From the NCBI GenBank assembly GCA_964636405.1, contig CAZWSI010000034.1:1-17107 (forward strand): a stretch of DNA of 17,107 nucleotides, in the 5' to 3' direction. The stretch is from CAZKGE01 sp964636405 (GTDB taxonomy: Bacteria > Bacillota > Clostridia > Christensenellales > CAG-138). A model generated the notes under the pieces. The model made no database searches, was not told the DNA's origin, and was given only the letters and a program-made list of their open reading frames with translations. How positions within the stretch are numbered: the stretch's first letter is position 1; each line of letters opens with the position of its first letter. Of the stretch, positions 5,364 to 13,494 are shown piece by piece. The position numbers and the translations under genes were made by a program.

Positions 5364-8129
5364 CTATCTTGTTTTTACGCACGCGGCGATGCAATAGCCC
5401 GTCGTGCCGTCGCAGGTGACAAAGCACCAGCCGCCCGCCGTGCTGTGCACGGTTACCACCGTGCCCTTGGGCATGGTCGTGAGCACCCGCGAGCCCTCAA
5501 CGGAGGGCGAGGTGCGCAAATTGAGCAGGGAGGTCGTTACGCCCTGCACGCCTGTGGACGGCGTATTGCCGGACATGCGCACATATTTGGCGAACACATA
5601 GCCCTCCACGCCCGTGTGCTCGACACGCACCTGATACCAGCTTCCGCGCGAGGCAAGCACCGTAACTGCCGTGCCGCGCGCAAGCTTATCGCGGCTGGAA
5701 TAGGAGGTGGACGGCCCCCGGCGCAGATTGACCCGGCTCGCGTTGATCACGCCCGCGCCGCTCGCGCCGCCGCCCGCGCCGTCGAGATCCACATACTTGG
5801 CGTACACAAACCCCTCCCGGCCGTCGGAAAGGCGCTTCACACGATACCAGGCGCTCACCTTTTCATATATGCCGAGCGCCTCGCCCGCATTCAGCTTGGC
5901 GTAGCTTTGCGCGCCCGTCGTGGGGCCCGCGCGGAAATTGACCGCCGTGGCGTTGATTTTGCCCGTGGAGGTATACGGCCCCGGCGTTGGCGCGGCGGTG
6001 GGCGCGGGGGTTGGCGTGGGCACGGGCGTGGGCGTGGCGGAAACGCCGGGCGTATAGACGGGCGTGGCGGTGGGCGACGCCTGTGCGGGCGTTGTGCCGG
6101 GCAGCGCCGGGGTAGGGCTGGGCGCGCCCGGAATGGGGGTCGGCACGGCGCGCACGGTGAGGGTTACGTACCGGGCGGAAACGTAGCCGCCCTGGCCCGT
6201 GGCCTCGTTTAGGATGCGATACCAGCCGTTTTCCGTTCCGTACACGCCTACGAGCGTATTTTGGGAAAGCTTGCCGAGGCTGGAAAAGCTTGTGCCCGCG
6301 CCCGCGCGGAAATTGACCGCGCTGGCGTTGATAAAGCCCGCCGCAATCAGCCCGTCGCCGTTTGCGGATACATAGTCGGAAAAGACATAGCCGAACTGCC
6401 CGGTGGAGGGAACGATAACCTGATACCACTCCCCGTACAGGCCGTAGAGCGCCAGCGCCGTACCCACGGGCAGGCGGCCGAGGCTTGCCGTGGAGGACGA
6501 CGCGCCCTGGCGCAGATGGGCCGATTCCCCCACGATACGGCCCGTGGCGGCGGAGGTGTTTACGCTCGGGGGCGGCATGGCGGCTCCGGGGCTTTCCGGC
6601 AGCAGCACGTCCACCGTGCCGAGCGCCGCGCCGCTGTAATAATAAGAAAGGATTTCCGCATAGGTTTTGCCCTCGCGCGCCATCTGCTCCGCGCCGCGCT
6701 GGCTCATGCCCACGCCGTGGCCGTAGCGCGCGTGCGTGAGAAAGGTTCCGCCCGGCGCGTCCTGGGCGTAGGTAACGCGCAGCGAGCCGTTTTTGAATAT
6801 GCCCGTGGCGAGCACGTCTTCCATTTGCAGCGTGAAGGCGATGGGCAGCTCGAGCGTGAGCGCCGGGCCCGGAGCGGGCGTTTCCGCCGGCTGCGGGGTC
6901 GCCGCCGGTTCCGGGGTTTCAGTCGGCTCGGGGGTTCCCGCCGGCTCGGGGGTTCCCGCCGGATCGGGCGTTTCGGCCGGATCGGGCGTTTCGGCCGGAT
7001 CGGGCGTAGCCGTCGGGGTCGGGGTGGGCGTCGGGGTCGGGGTGGGCGTCGGGGTCGGCGTGGGCGTAGGAGACGGCGTGGGCGTGGCGGGAATCTGGTC
7101 GATGGTCGCCACAACGGTGGCCGCGACCGCGAGCCGCGTATGATTGACCCCGGCGGTGGAGCCGGAATCCGTGGTGGAGGTGATTTGATCCACGCGCAGA
7201 AGCGAGCTGAAGCTGTAGCCCGCGGGAATGACCCCGGGCGCGGAAACGGCCCCCAGCACCGCCGCGTCGAAAAGCGCGTAGAGCGCGTCGGGCACCGTGC
7301 CCTTAAAAAGCCCGGCGGGGATAAAGAGCGTCTCCCGGGGCGAGGCGGGGTTCTTCATATCGTATTCGTCCGGGCCCTGGGTATAGGCCGCGTCGTAGGG
7401 CGAGGGGCCGCTCCACACGGAGGAGGGCTTTTGGATATATCCGCCGTTGCTCGCCGCATAGTAGCAGTCCACGAGATTGTTTTTGTAGAGCAGCACCGAG
7501 GAGGCGGTCGTGTCCACGGCTGTAAGCACATTGATATCGGTGCTTGTGTAGCCCTTATAGACCTGATTGGAGGAGGTATCGTTGATATCGTACGCGCCTG
7601 AGCTTTTGATGCGCGTGAGCGCATAGTTTTTTGCCACAATGGCTTGCGCCTTGAGCGCCTCGAGCGGGAACGCGTCGCTCATTTCGTGCCCGACGACCCC
7701 GTAAAGATAGTGGGTGAGCGGTACGCGGTTGACGATTGAAAGCACGGAATTGGCGCTTGTAACCGAAAAATGGCCCAGATAATAACGCGTGCCGTATTTG
7801 GCGGCAAAGCGCATCGCGCCCGCGCCGCGCGCGAGGTCGCTGCGCTCGATGGTGATCGTTTTGCCCGAATAGAGCGTGCCCTCGCGCGAGTGGGTGGCGG
7901 TCACGTTCCGGCCGTCGCCCTCGAGGGTGAGCGTGCCGTCCGTGAAAATGCGGCCGGCTTCGGCGAGCATATAGGTTCCGTCCACCTTCATGGCAATGCG
8001 CGTCGCGCCCTCGGTGGAGAGCAGCACGCGCACATAGCGCATGTCGGCGGCGGCGCGTCTTTCCGCGGGCAGCACCGCCAGCAGCAGTGCGAAAAGGAGC
8101 AGGGCTGCCACGGTCCGTTTGATGCGCAT
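5364..8129 (-). CDS. Secreted SpoIID/LytB-domain protein with five SH3 repeats
   Basis: A 921-residue protein with a signal peptide (about residues 1-28). The N-terminal part of a SpoIID/LytB domain contains GVVGHEMSDAFPLEALKAQAIVAKNYAL; Glu149 in this segment matches the catalytic glutamate of SpoIID lytic transglycosylases. A Pro/Thr-rich linker (about 347-416) interrupts the domain. The domain then resumes with YGHGVGMSQRGAEQMA and a YYYSGA end (about 466-500). Five bacterial SH3 domains follow at about 528-588, 598-655, 721-780, 793-851 and 861-921, with a second Pro/Thr linker at about 657-715. It probably cuts or binds peptidoglycan outside the cell. SpoIID in sporulators is shorter and lacks SH3 repeats, so a vegetative cell-wall role is also possible. 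GAGGTGAAAGC precedes the ATG. Confidence 0.88.
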   Translation of the reverse strand: MRIKRTVAALLLFALLLAVLPAERRAAADMRYVRVLLSTEGATRIAMKVDGTYMLAEAGRIFTDGTLTLEGDGRNVTATHSREGTLYSGKTITIERSDLARGAGAMRFAAKYGTRYYLGHFSVTSANSVLSIVNRVPLTHYLYGVVGHEMSDAFPLEALKAQAIVAKNYALTRIKSSGAYDINDTSSNQVYKGYTSTDINVLTAVDTTASSVLLYKNNLVDCYYAASNGGYIQKPSSVWSGPSPYDAAYTQGPDEYDMKNPASPRETLFIPAGLFKGTVPDALYALFDAAVLGAVSAPGVIPAGYSFSSLLRVDQITSTTDSGSTAGVNHTRLAVAATVVATIDQIPATPTPSPTPTPTPTPTPTPTPTPTPTATPDPAETPDPAETPDPAGTPEPAGTPEPTETPEPAATPQPAETPAPGPALTLELPIAFTLQMEDVLATGIFKNGSLRVTYAQDAPGGTFLTHARYGHGVGMSQRGAEQMAREGKTYAEILSYYYSGAALGTVDVLLPESPGAAMPPPSVNTSAATGRIVGESAHLRQGASSSTASLGRLPVGTALALYGLYGEWYQVIVPSTGQFGYVFSDYVSANGDGLIAAGFINASAVNFRAGAGTSFSSLGKLSQNTLVGVYGTENGWYRILNEATGQGGYVSARYVTLTVRAVPTPIPGAPSPTPALPGTTPAQASPTATPVYTPGVSATPTPVPTPTPAPTAAPTPGPYTSTGKINATAVNFRAGPTTGAQSYAKLNAGEALGIYEKVSAWYRVKRLSDGREGFVYAKYVDLDGAGGGASGAGVINASRVNLRRGPSTSYSSRDKLARGTAVTVLASRGSWYQVRVEHTGVEGYVFAKYVRMSGNTPSTGVQGVTTSLLNLRTSPSVEGSRVLTTMPKGTVVTVHSTAGGWCFVTCDGTTGYCIAACVKTR
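6880..7083 (-). repeat. 18-bp tandem repeat array encoding a Pro/Thr linker
   Basis: Eleven 18-bp units are visible. Seven (6880-7005) encode hexapeptides of the form TP(D/E/Q)Pxx, and four (7012-7083) encode PT/PS alternation, with 6 bases between the blocks. Units at 6970-6987 and 6988-7005 are identical, as are those at 7012-7029 and 7030-7047, so recent slippage expansion is likely. The array lies inside the SpoIID-domain gene and keeps the frame. Confidence 0.9.
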
Positions 8130-8164
8130 GCTTTCACCTCACAATTGGGTCTTCCTGTGATTGT

Positions 8165-8203
8165 AATAAAAATCGGCCCCCAACGGAAGAGCGGCGGCCG
8201 ATT
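8165..8203 (-). terminator. Intrinsic terminator after ispE
   Basis: On the minus strand AATCGGCC and GGCCGATT form an 8-bp stem followed by TTTTATTA. It lies between the ispE stop and the SpoIID-domain gene, so the two are probably separate transcription units. I see no convincing promoter in the short remaining gap to 8130. Confidence 0.75.
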
Positions 8204-8277
8204 ATTCGCGTTTTCTTTACATTCATGTCACGCTCCGACGGGAAAGGCGGGCCATGCTTTGCGCGGCGGGCGGCGCG

Positions 8278-9120
8278 TCACAGCAGGCTTGTCCGCGACA
8301 CGGAGCGGCATACGCGGTAAAATACGTTTCCGGGCAGCACGGAGACGGCGGCGGTGGCGGCGGCGGGATCGGAGAAAAGGCCGAACACCGTGGAGCCCGA
8401 GCCGGTCATGCTCGCGCCGAGCGCGCCCGCATCCAGCAAAAGCTGTTTCAGCACCCCGATTTCGGGCACAAGCTCCACGGCCGGGGCCTCGAGCGCGTTA
8501 AATAGCAACGGCCCGAGCGCGGCCGCGTCGGAGCGGATAAGCGCGGCCATGGCGGCGGCCGTTTGGGGCAGGGGCCTTGGAAGGGGCAGCGCGCAGAAAA
8601 GCTGGCGCGTGGATACGCCCGCCTCGGGCTTGACCAGCAAAAAGGTAAGCGGCGCAGGGTCCGGCAGAGGGGTAAGCAGCTCGCCCACGCCCTCCGCGCG
8701 CGCAAGGCCGCCCTCCATCAAAAAGGGTACGTCCGCGCCGACCGACAGGGCGATGTCTAAAAGCGCCTCCCGATCCAGCGCCCCGTAAAGCCGCTGCATG
8801 GCGCGCAGCACGGCTGCCGCGTCGGCGCTCCCGCCGCCAAGACCCGCCTCAGAGGGGATGCGTTTGACGGCGCGGATGCGCGCCCCGCGCCCCGTATAGG
8901 CCTGATAGGCCAGCGCGGCGCGGCGCAGGGTGTTGTTGTACGGCAGCGTCGCGCCGGTCGCGGTCACGGTCACAGCCGCGTCCTTCTCCACCGTCACCGT
9001 ATCGCTTAAATCCACCGTGTGCATCACCGAATCGAGCGCATGGTAGCCGTCCACGCGCTTATACAAAACGCCGAGGGTCAAATTGAGCTTGGCGTAGGCC
9101 CGTTCGCAGATGATATCCAT
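8278..9120 (-). CDS. ispE: 4-diphosphocytidyl-2-C-methyl-D-erythritol kinase
   Basis: A 280-residue GHMP kinase that phosphorylates CDP-ME using ATP in the non-mevalonate (MEP) isoprenoid pathway. Motifs: AYAKLNLTL near the N-terminus with Lys11, the ATP-binding PSEAGLGGGSADAA (about residues 89-102), GADVPF with the catalytic Asp131, and the C-terminal MTGSGSTVFGLF. Length is typical. The ATG at 9120 is preferred over the GTG two codons upstream, because the family N-terminus aligns with it and the GTG would lie upstream of the predicted transcription start. There is no Shine-Dalgarno sequence before the ATG and a strong -10 element lies just upstream, so the message may be leaderless. It is divergent from the RNase-like gene. 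Confidence 0.95.
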   Translation of the reverse strand: MDIICERAYAKLNLTLGVLYKRVDGYHALDSVMHTVDLSDTVTVEKDAAVTVTATGATLPYNNTLRRAALAYQAYTGRGARIRAVKRIPSEAGLGGGSADAAAVLRAMQRLYGALDREALLDIALSVGADVPFLMEGGLARAEGVGELLTPLPDPAPLTFLLVKPEAGVSTRQLFCALPLPRPLPQTAAAMAALIRSDAAALGPLLFNALEAPAVELVPEIGVLKQLLLDAGALGASMTGSGSTVFGLFSDPAAATAAVSVLPGNVFYRVCRSVSRTSLL

Positions 9121-9126
9121 AGTCAC

Positions 9127-9135
9127 ATTATAACA
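9127..9135 (-). promoter_or_regulatory. Extended -10 promoter element of ispE
   Basis: On the minus strand the sequence reads TGT-TATAAT, a perfect -10 hexamer with an extended TGn motif (TATAAT at 9127-9132). The expected start of transcription, 7 bases downstream, is base 9120, the A of the ispE ATG. I find no good -35 box at 16-18 bases, which fits an extended -10 promoter. Confidence 0.6.
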
Positions 9136-9238
9136 AATTATTGGAAAGCGCGCTATATCAAAGCGAAGTGAAACAAGCGCCGGTTTTTGCGCTTCCTGCG
9201 CGGCGCAGAACTTTTAAACGCCGGTTCCGTGCTTTTCG

Positions 9239-9268
9239 TTGTATCACAAAAGCGAATGATGGTATACT
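9239..9268 (+). promoter_or_regulatory. Promoter of the beta-CASP protein and birA
   Basis: TTGTAT (9239-9244) and TATACT (9263-9268) are separated by 18 bases, with a TGG extension in front of the -10. It lies about 65 bases upstream of the start codon at 9333. Confidence 0.6.
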
Positions 9269-9332
9269 GTTCCTATTAACGCGCGGGGCCGCCGGGACGG
9301 CGCGCTCGCCGCGCGGGCTTGGAGGCAGGGCA

Positions 9333-11051
9333 ATGAAACTTGGTTTCTACGGCGCGGCGCGGCGGGTAACGGGCGCGTGCTTCATGCTCCGCTGCGAGGG
9401 CGGCAACGTGCTGGTGGACTGCGGCATGCGTCAGGGCGCGGACGCGGACGGCGAATACGGCGAAAGCGGCTTTCCCTTTCAGGCGGAGGACGTGTCCGCC
9501 GTGCTGCTTACCCACGCGCACATCGACCATAGCGGGCTTATTCCCCTGCTCGTGAAAAGGGGCTATGGCGGCCCCATCCTCTGCACGGAGGCGACGGCGC
9601 AGCTTTCGACCATCATGCTGCCCGACAGCGCGCACATTCAGGAGCAGGAGGCCGCGTGGCAGAACCGAAAGAACGAGCGCGCGGGCAAGCCGACCGTCGA
9701 GCCCCTCTACACCGGGCAGGATGTGCAAAGGGCGCTCAAGCTCTATCGGGGCGTGGAATACGACAAAAAGATTCAGCTCCTGCCGAGCGTGGTCGCGCGC
9801 TTTACGAACGTGGGGCATCTGCTGGGCTCGGCGGCCATCGAGCTCTTTGTCACGGAAAACGGCAAAACCGCCAAGGTGGTGTTCTCCGGCGACGTGGGCC
9901 GCGACGACCGGCCCATATTGGAGGACCCGGACGAGGTGACCCAGGCGGATTATCTCATTTTGGAAAGCACCTACGGCGACCGCAACCACGACCTTACCAC
10001 AAGCGCGGACAAGGAGCGCGAGCTTGCGGACGTGCTCCGCGCGGCGCTCACGCGCGGCGGCAATATCATCATCCCCTCCTTTGCCGTGGGCCGCACGCAG
10101 GAGATGCTGTATTATATCAAAAAGCTGATCAAAGAAAATACGGTGCCGGGCCTCGAGCGCGTGCCCGTGTACATCGACAGCCCGCTGGCCATCGAGGCCA
10201 CCAAGGTATACGAGCGCTGCGCCGAGGGCTATTACGACGCGGAAACCAGGGCGCTGGCCGCAGACGGCTCGCCCTTCGATTTCCCCACGCTGCACGTGGC
10301 GGTTACGGCCGACGAAAGCAAGCTGATCAACGATCACAAGGGGCAGGCCATCATCATCTCCTCCTCCGGCATGTGCGACGCGGGCCGCGTGCGGCACCAT
10401 CTCAAGCACAATCTCTACCGCGCCGACGCGACGGTGCTCTTTGCGGGCTATCAGGCCGTGGGCACGCTCGGACGCCTGCTTGTGGACGGGGTAAAAAAGG
10501 TGCGGCTCTTTGGCGAGGATGTGCGCGTAAACGCGCATATCGTGCAAAGCGACGGCTTTTCGGGCCACGCCGGCAAGGACGAGCTCATCGCGTGGGCCGG
10601 CGGCATTTCGCCCAAGCCCAGGCGGGTGTTTCTGGTGCACGGCGAGGAAAGCGCGCTCGAATCGCTCGAGGCCGCGCTCGACGCGCGGGGCTATTGCGTA
10701 ACCGTGCCGCCGCTTGGCGGCGAATATGCGCTCACGCCGCAGCAGGACGCGGCGGACGCGCCGAAAGCTGACGGCAAGGCCCGCGACGGGAGGGAGCCTG
10801 CGCCGCGCGGCGGCAAGGCGGAAAAAGCGCGCGACAAGGCCGCGCAAGCCCCCGCGCCCGCTGAAACGGATACGGTGCACCCGCTTGAAACGACCGAGCC
10901 GGGCTATGACGCGGAGCGGGAGCTTGCGCGCATCGAGGCCGTGCTCGCCCGCAGCGGGGAGCGCCGCTCGCCGGACATGGCGCTTTTGCGCACCGTACTC
11001 GAAGCGGATCTGCGCAGCCTTGCCGACAAATGGGAAGCGCTCATCGGATGA
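9333..11051 (+). CDS. Beta-CASP metallo-beta-lactamase fold RNase-like protein
   Basis: A 572-residue protein. The N-terminal metallo-beta-lactamase fold contains TGACFML, the zinc-binding HAHIDH (residues 61-66), a GHLLGSA histidine and the SGDVGRDD aspartate. The beta-CASP part follows with LESTYGDR, PSFAVGRTQEMLYYI, SSSGMCDAGR and a final GFSGHAGKDEL histidine motif, then the RNA-specificity segment with FLVHGE. Relatives include CPSF73/Ysh1-like RNA endonucleases and exonucleases, so RNA processing or decay in the cytoplasm is likely. An Ala/Lys/Pro-rich charged extension (about residues 469-524) and a helical tail (525-572) go beyond the usual end of the family. GGAGG precedes the ATG at 9333. 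Its stop overlaps the birA start by four bases. Confidence 0.93.
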   Translation: MKLGFYGAARRVTGACFMLRCEGGNVLVDCGMRQGADADGEYGESGFPFQAEDVSAVLLTHAHIDHSGLIPLLVKRGYGGPILCTEATAQLSTIMLPDSAHIQEQEAAWQNRKNERAGKPTVEPLYTGQDVQRALKLYRGVEYDKKIQLLPSVVARFTNVGHLLGSAAIELFVTENGKTAKVVFSGDVGRDDRPILEDPDEVTQADYLILESTYGDRNHDLTTSADKERELADVLRAALTRGGNIIIPSFAVGRTQEMLYYIKKLIKENTVPGLERVPVYIDSPLAIEATKVYERCAEGYYDAETRALAADGSPFDFPTLHVAVTADESKLINDHKGQAIIISSSGMCDAGRVRHHLKHNLYRADATVLFAGYQAVGTLGRLLVDGVKKVRLFGEDVRVNAHIVQSDGFSGHAGKDELIAWAGGISPKPRRVFLVHGEESALESLEAALDARGYCVTVPPLGGEYALTPQQDAADAPKADGKARDGREPAPRGGKAEKARDKAAQAPAPAETDTVHPLETTEPGYDAERELARIEAVLARSGERRSPDMALLRTVLEADLRSLADKWEALIG

Positions 11052-11863
11052 ACGCGGAACCGCTTTTGCCCAAACGGGATACGCAAACCGAGCGCGCCGT
11101 TTGCGCGCTGCTGCACAGCGGCGCGGAAGCGCTTGCGCTCGAAGCCTACGACGCGCTGCCCTCCACCAACGCCTTTTTGCGCGCGCGCGCAGAGGCGGGC
11201 GCGGCGGAGGGGCTCACCGTGCTCGCGGCCGCCCAAAGCGCGGGCCGGGGGCGGCGTGGGCGCGCCTTTTATTCGCCGCCGGGCACGGGGCTGTATATGA
11301 GCCTGCTGCTTAGGCCGCGCCAAAGCGCGTGGCACGGCGCGCGCATCACCACGCTGGCCGCAGTCGCCGTGTGCGAGGCCATCGAAGCCGTCGCAGGCGC
11401 GCGGCCGGCCATCAAGTGGGTCAACGATATTCTGCTGGATGCCAAAAAGGTCTGCGGCATTCTCGCGGAGGCGGCTGCTGCGGGCGGCCCGGAATCGGGC
11501 TTGCGCTATGCGGTGCTTGGCATCGGCGTAAACGTATGCCCTCCGGCGGAGGGCTTCCCGCCTGAATTGCGGGATATTGCGGGGAGCGTGCTGCAAGCGT
11601 TTGAGCCCGGCGCGCGCTGCCGCCTGGCGGCGGAGATACTCAGCCGCTTTATCGCCCGCTATCGGGCGGAGCAGCCCGATGGCGACATGGCTGCCTACCG
11701 GGCGCGCTGCGCGGCGCTGGGCAGAGAGGTATCCGTTTTGCTGCCGGAAGGCCCCCGCGCCGCGTATGCCTATGACGTGGACGGCGAGGGCCGCCTCCTC
11801 GTGCGCTATGGTGACGGCACGGAAGGCGCGCTTTCCTCGGGCGAGATCAGCATCCGGCTATAA
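11048..11863 (+). CDS. birA: Biotin--[acetyl-CoA-carboxylase] ligase, catalytic type without HTH
   Basis: A 271-residue enzyme that makes biotinyl-AMP and attaches biotin to carrier proteins such as the acetyl-CoA carboxylase BCCP or pyruvate carboxylase. It has the PSTN segment (residues 38-41), the biotinyl-AMP binding GRGRRGR (66-72), the GTGLYMSLLLRP strand, and KWVNDI with the catalytic Lys123, followed by a small C-terminal domain (about 225-271). The roughly 60-residue N-terminal winged helix of the bifunctional BirA repressors is absent, so it should not bind DNA. The ATG overlaps the preceding stop (ATGA), which indicates translational coupling to the beta-CASP gene. Confidence 0.95.
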   Translation: MNAEPLLPKRDTQTERAVCALLHSGAEALALEAYDALPSTNAFLRARAEAGAAEGLTVLAAAQSAGRGRRGRAFYSPPGTGLYMSLLLRPRQSAWHGARITTLAAVAVCEAIEAVAGARPAIKWVNDILLDAKKVCGILAEAAAAGGPESGLRYAVLGIGVNVCPPAEGFPPELRDIAGSVLQAFEPGARCRLAAEILSRFIARYRAEQPDGDMAAYRARCAALGREVSVLLPEGPRAAYAYDVDGEGRLLVRYGDGTEGALSSGEISIRL

Positions 11864-11895
11864 ATCGGCGTTCCATTGCGAATCAGCCTGCTGCC

Positions 11896-11924
11896 GCGGC
11901 TTCCCTTAAAAAAGGGACCGCTTT
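11896..11924 (+). terminator. Weak terminator-like hairpin after birA
   Basis: TCCCTT and AAGGGA pair around AAAA, extended by GCGG/CCGC with a two-base bulge, and are followed by only TTTG. The structure is clear but the T-tract is poor. Confidence 0.4.
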
Positions 11925-11977
11925 GTAAACATGCTGTGAAGTCCGCAACCCGCTTCCTTTTTTCTTGGTATTTCCTG

Positions 11978-12006
11978 TAGACGCCGCGGAAAAAAGGGTC
12001 TATTAT
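11978..12006 (+). promoter_or_regulatory. Possible promoter of the lipoprotein gene
   Basis: TAGACG (11978-11983) and TATTAT (12001-12006) are separated by 17 bases, matching consensus at 4/6 and 5/6. A 9-bp inverted repeat, CCTTTTTTC (11956-11964) and GAAAAAAGG (11989-11997), brackets the -35 box and could be an operator. Confidence 0.45.
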
Positions 12007-12043
12007 GTACGGCTGGAACCGCAGATAAAGGAGAAATCGACAA

Positions 12044-13456
12044 ATGAAAAAAGTTGCGCTTATCTTACTCGCGCTCCTGCTTATGGCGGGCTGCTCGCCT
12101 GCCGAGCCGGGCGCATCGTCCGGTGCGGGCGCGCCGGCGGGCGATCCCGTGGTGCTGACGGAGCCCGCGTCCACAGCCGCTTTGCCCACAGATGCCGCGC
12201 CTTCAAACGCTGCGTCCGAAACGCTTACCCTCGAAAAGAAAATGAACGCCATGCTGCCCGTGCTGGATTCCATCGTGCGGACGATGGGCGTTGAGGGCGA
12301 GGGGCGCTATGCGCCCGAGGATCCGGCGTTTATCTGGAACGTGCTCTATCTGGCTGGCGAGAACTGGGGCGGCTTGCATCCGCTCGTGCGGCAGGAGGGC
12401 GATACCGTGATCGTGCCTGCCGAGGCCATGCTGGAATACGCCTCCGGCGCCTTTGCGGGCCTTGCCGCGCTGCCGGAAATTCCCGCCGCGCTTGCCCAAA
12501 GCGTTCGCTATGACGCCGCGATGGACGCCTATCTGCTTGCGCCCTCAGACGCGGGCGCGGCCGAAACCGAGCTTGCCCATTACGCGCTGGAGGGCGACGG
12601 GAGCATATTCGCGCTCGTGCGGCTCTTTGTTGCCGAGGATACGCTGGGCAGCCTGCGCTTTACGCTCGTGCCCAACGCGGCCGCCGAAACCCGCTCCGCG
12701 CCCGTGTTCCTTTACAGCGTGAAAAGCGCCGCGCACGAATCGGGCCACAGCGCCTTCTGGCAGGAATACGCGCCCGGAGAAACCATGGAGGCCGATCTCA
12801 ACGGCGACGGCGCGGCTGAGCGTATCACCGTCGCCGCAGCGGACGATGACCGGGCGCGCGTTACGATCGAGTACGGCGGCCAAAGCTACGAGGACGCATT
12901 CGAGTATCTTTACAATATAAGCTGGCACGTGGGCGACGCGCTTGCTGCCGACAACGCCAGGGAATTGTATGTGTGCGGGGACACGGGCTCGGACGATTAT
13001 GAAACGTATATCTATCGCCTTACGGAGGGCGGCGTGCAAAGAGACTCTCTGTACGGAGCCGTGCTCTATGCCGACGGCAGCGGTCTGCTTCCGCTCGATA
13101 CGACGCTCGATGTGCTCGGCACCTATGGCGGACTTTGCGCTTACCGGGCGGATAACGGCTTTACACGCGCCTCGGATTACGCCGTATACCAGTTCGACGC
13201 CTGGGCCTACCGCGCGCTTACCCTGAAAAAGGACGGTCTGACCGCGATAAGCGAGGCCGACCAAACCGAGCTGTCGCTCCCGGCCGGAGCAAAGCTCGTT
13301 TTGCTCCGTACCGACCGGGAAAGCTATGCGCTTTGCCAGCTTGAGGACGGGCGGCTTGTGCGCCTTGCCCTGACCAAGAACGCGGACGATTGGGAATGGA
13401 GGCTATCCGGCGCGCCGGAGTCGGAGTGGTTTACCGAGCTGCTTTACGCGGGCTAA
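12044..13456 (+). CDS. Predicted lipoprotein of unknown function
   Basis: A 470-residue protein beginning with a signal peptide that ends in a lipobox (MAGC, lipidated Cys17), followed by an Ala/Ser/Pro-rich stretch to about residue 60. It should therefore be exported and tethered to the outer face of the membrane. The rest is globular and acidic. A DLNGDGAAERITV segment at about residues 251-263 resembles the calcium-binding D-x-N-G-D-G loops of VCBS/FG-GAP or dockerin-like repeats and begins a C-terminal half rich in beta strands. I do not recognise the family. AAAGGAG precedes the start with good spacing. It appears monocistronic, ending at the second repeat element. Confidence 0.85.
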   Translation: MKKVALILLALLLMAGCSPAEPGASSGAGAPAGDPVVLTEPASTAALPTDAAPSNAASETLTLEKKMNAMLPVLDSIVRTMGVEGEGRYAPEDPAFIWNVLYLAGENWGGLHPLVRQEGDTVIVPAEAMLEYASGAFAGLAALPEIPAALAQSVRYDAAMDAYLLAPSDAGAAETELAHYALEGDGSIFALVRLFVAEDTLGSLRFTLVPNAAAETRSAPVFLYSVKSAAHESGHSAFWQEYAPGETMEADLNGDGAAERITVAAADDDRARVTIEYGGQSYEDAFEYLYNISWHVGDALAADNARELYVCGDTGSDDYETYIYRLTEGGVQRDSLYGAVLYADGSGLLPLDTTLDVLGTYGGLCAYRADNGFTRASDYAVYQFDAWAYRALTLKKDGLTAISEADQTELSLPAGAKLVLLRTDRESYALCQLEDGRLVRLALTKNADDWEWRLSGAPESEWFTELLYAG

Positions 13457-13494
13457 GACTTTCTGGCCGTGCAAGCGCGGCCGGGGCTGGGTGC

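Noticed and set aside
6880..7083. Regular repeats as a possible CRISPR array
   Set aside because: Units are contiguous 18-mers without spacers and encode an in-frame Pro/Thr linker; no cas genes nearby.
9118..9126. GTG at 9126 as the ispE start
   Set aside because: It would lie upstream of the predicted transcription start at 9120 and adds two residues not needed by the family N-terminus.
9276..10880. Long minus-strand open frame opposite the beta-CASP gene
   Set aside because: It is antisense to a well-supported gene and has no family features.
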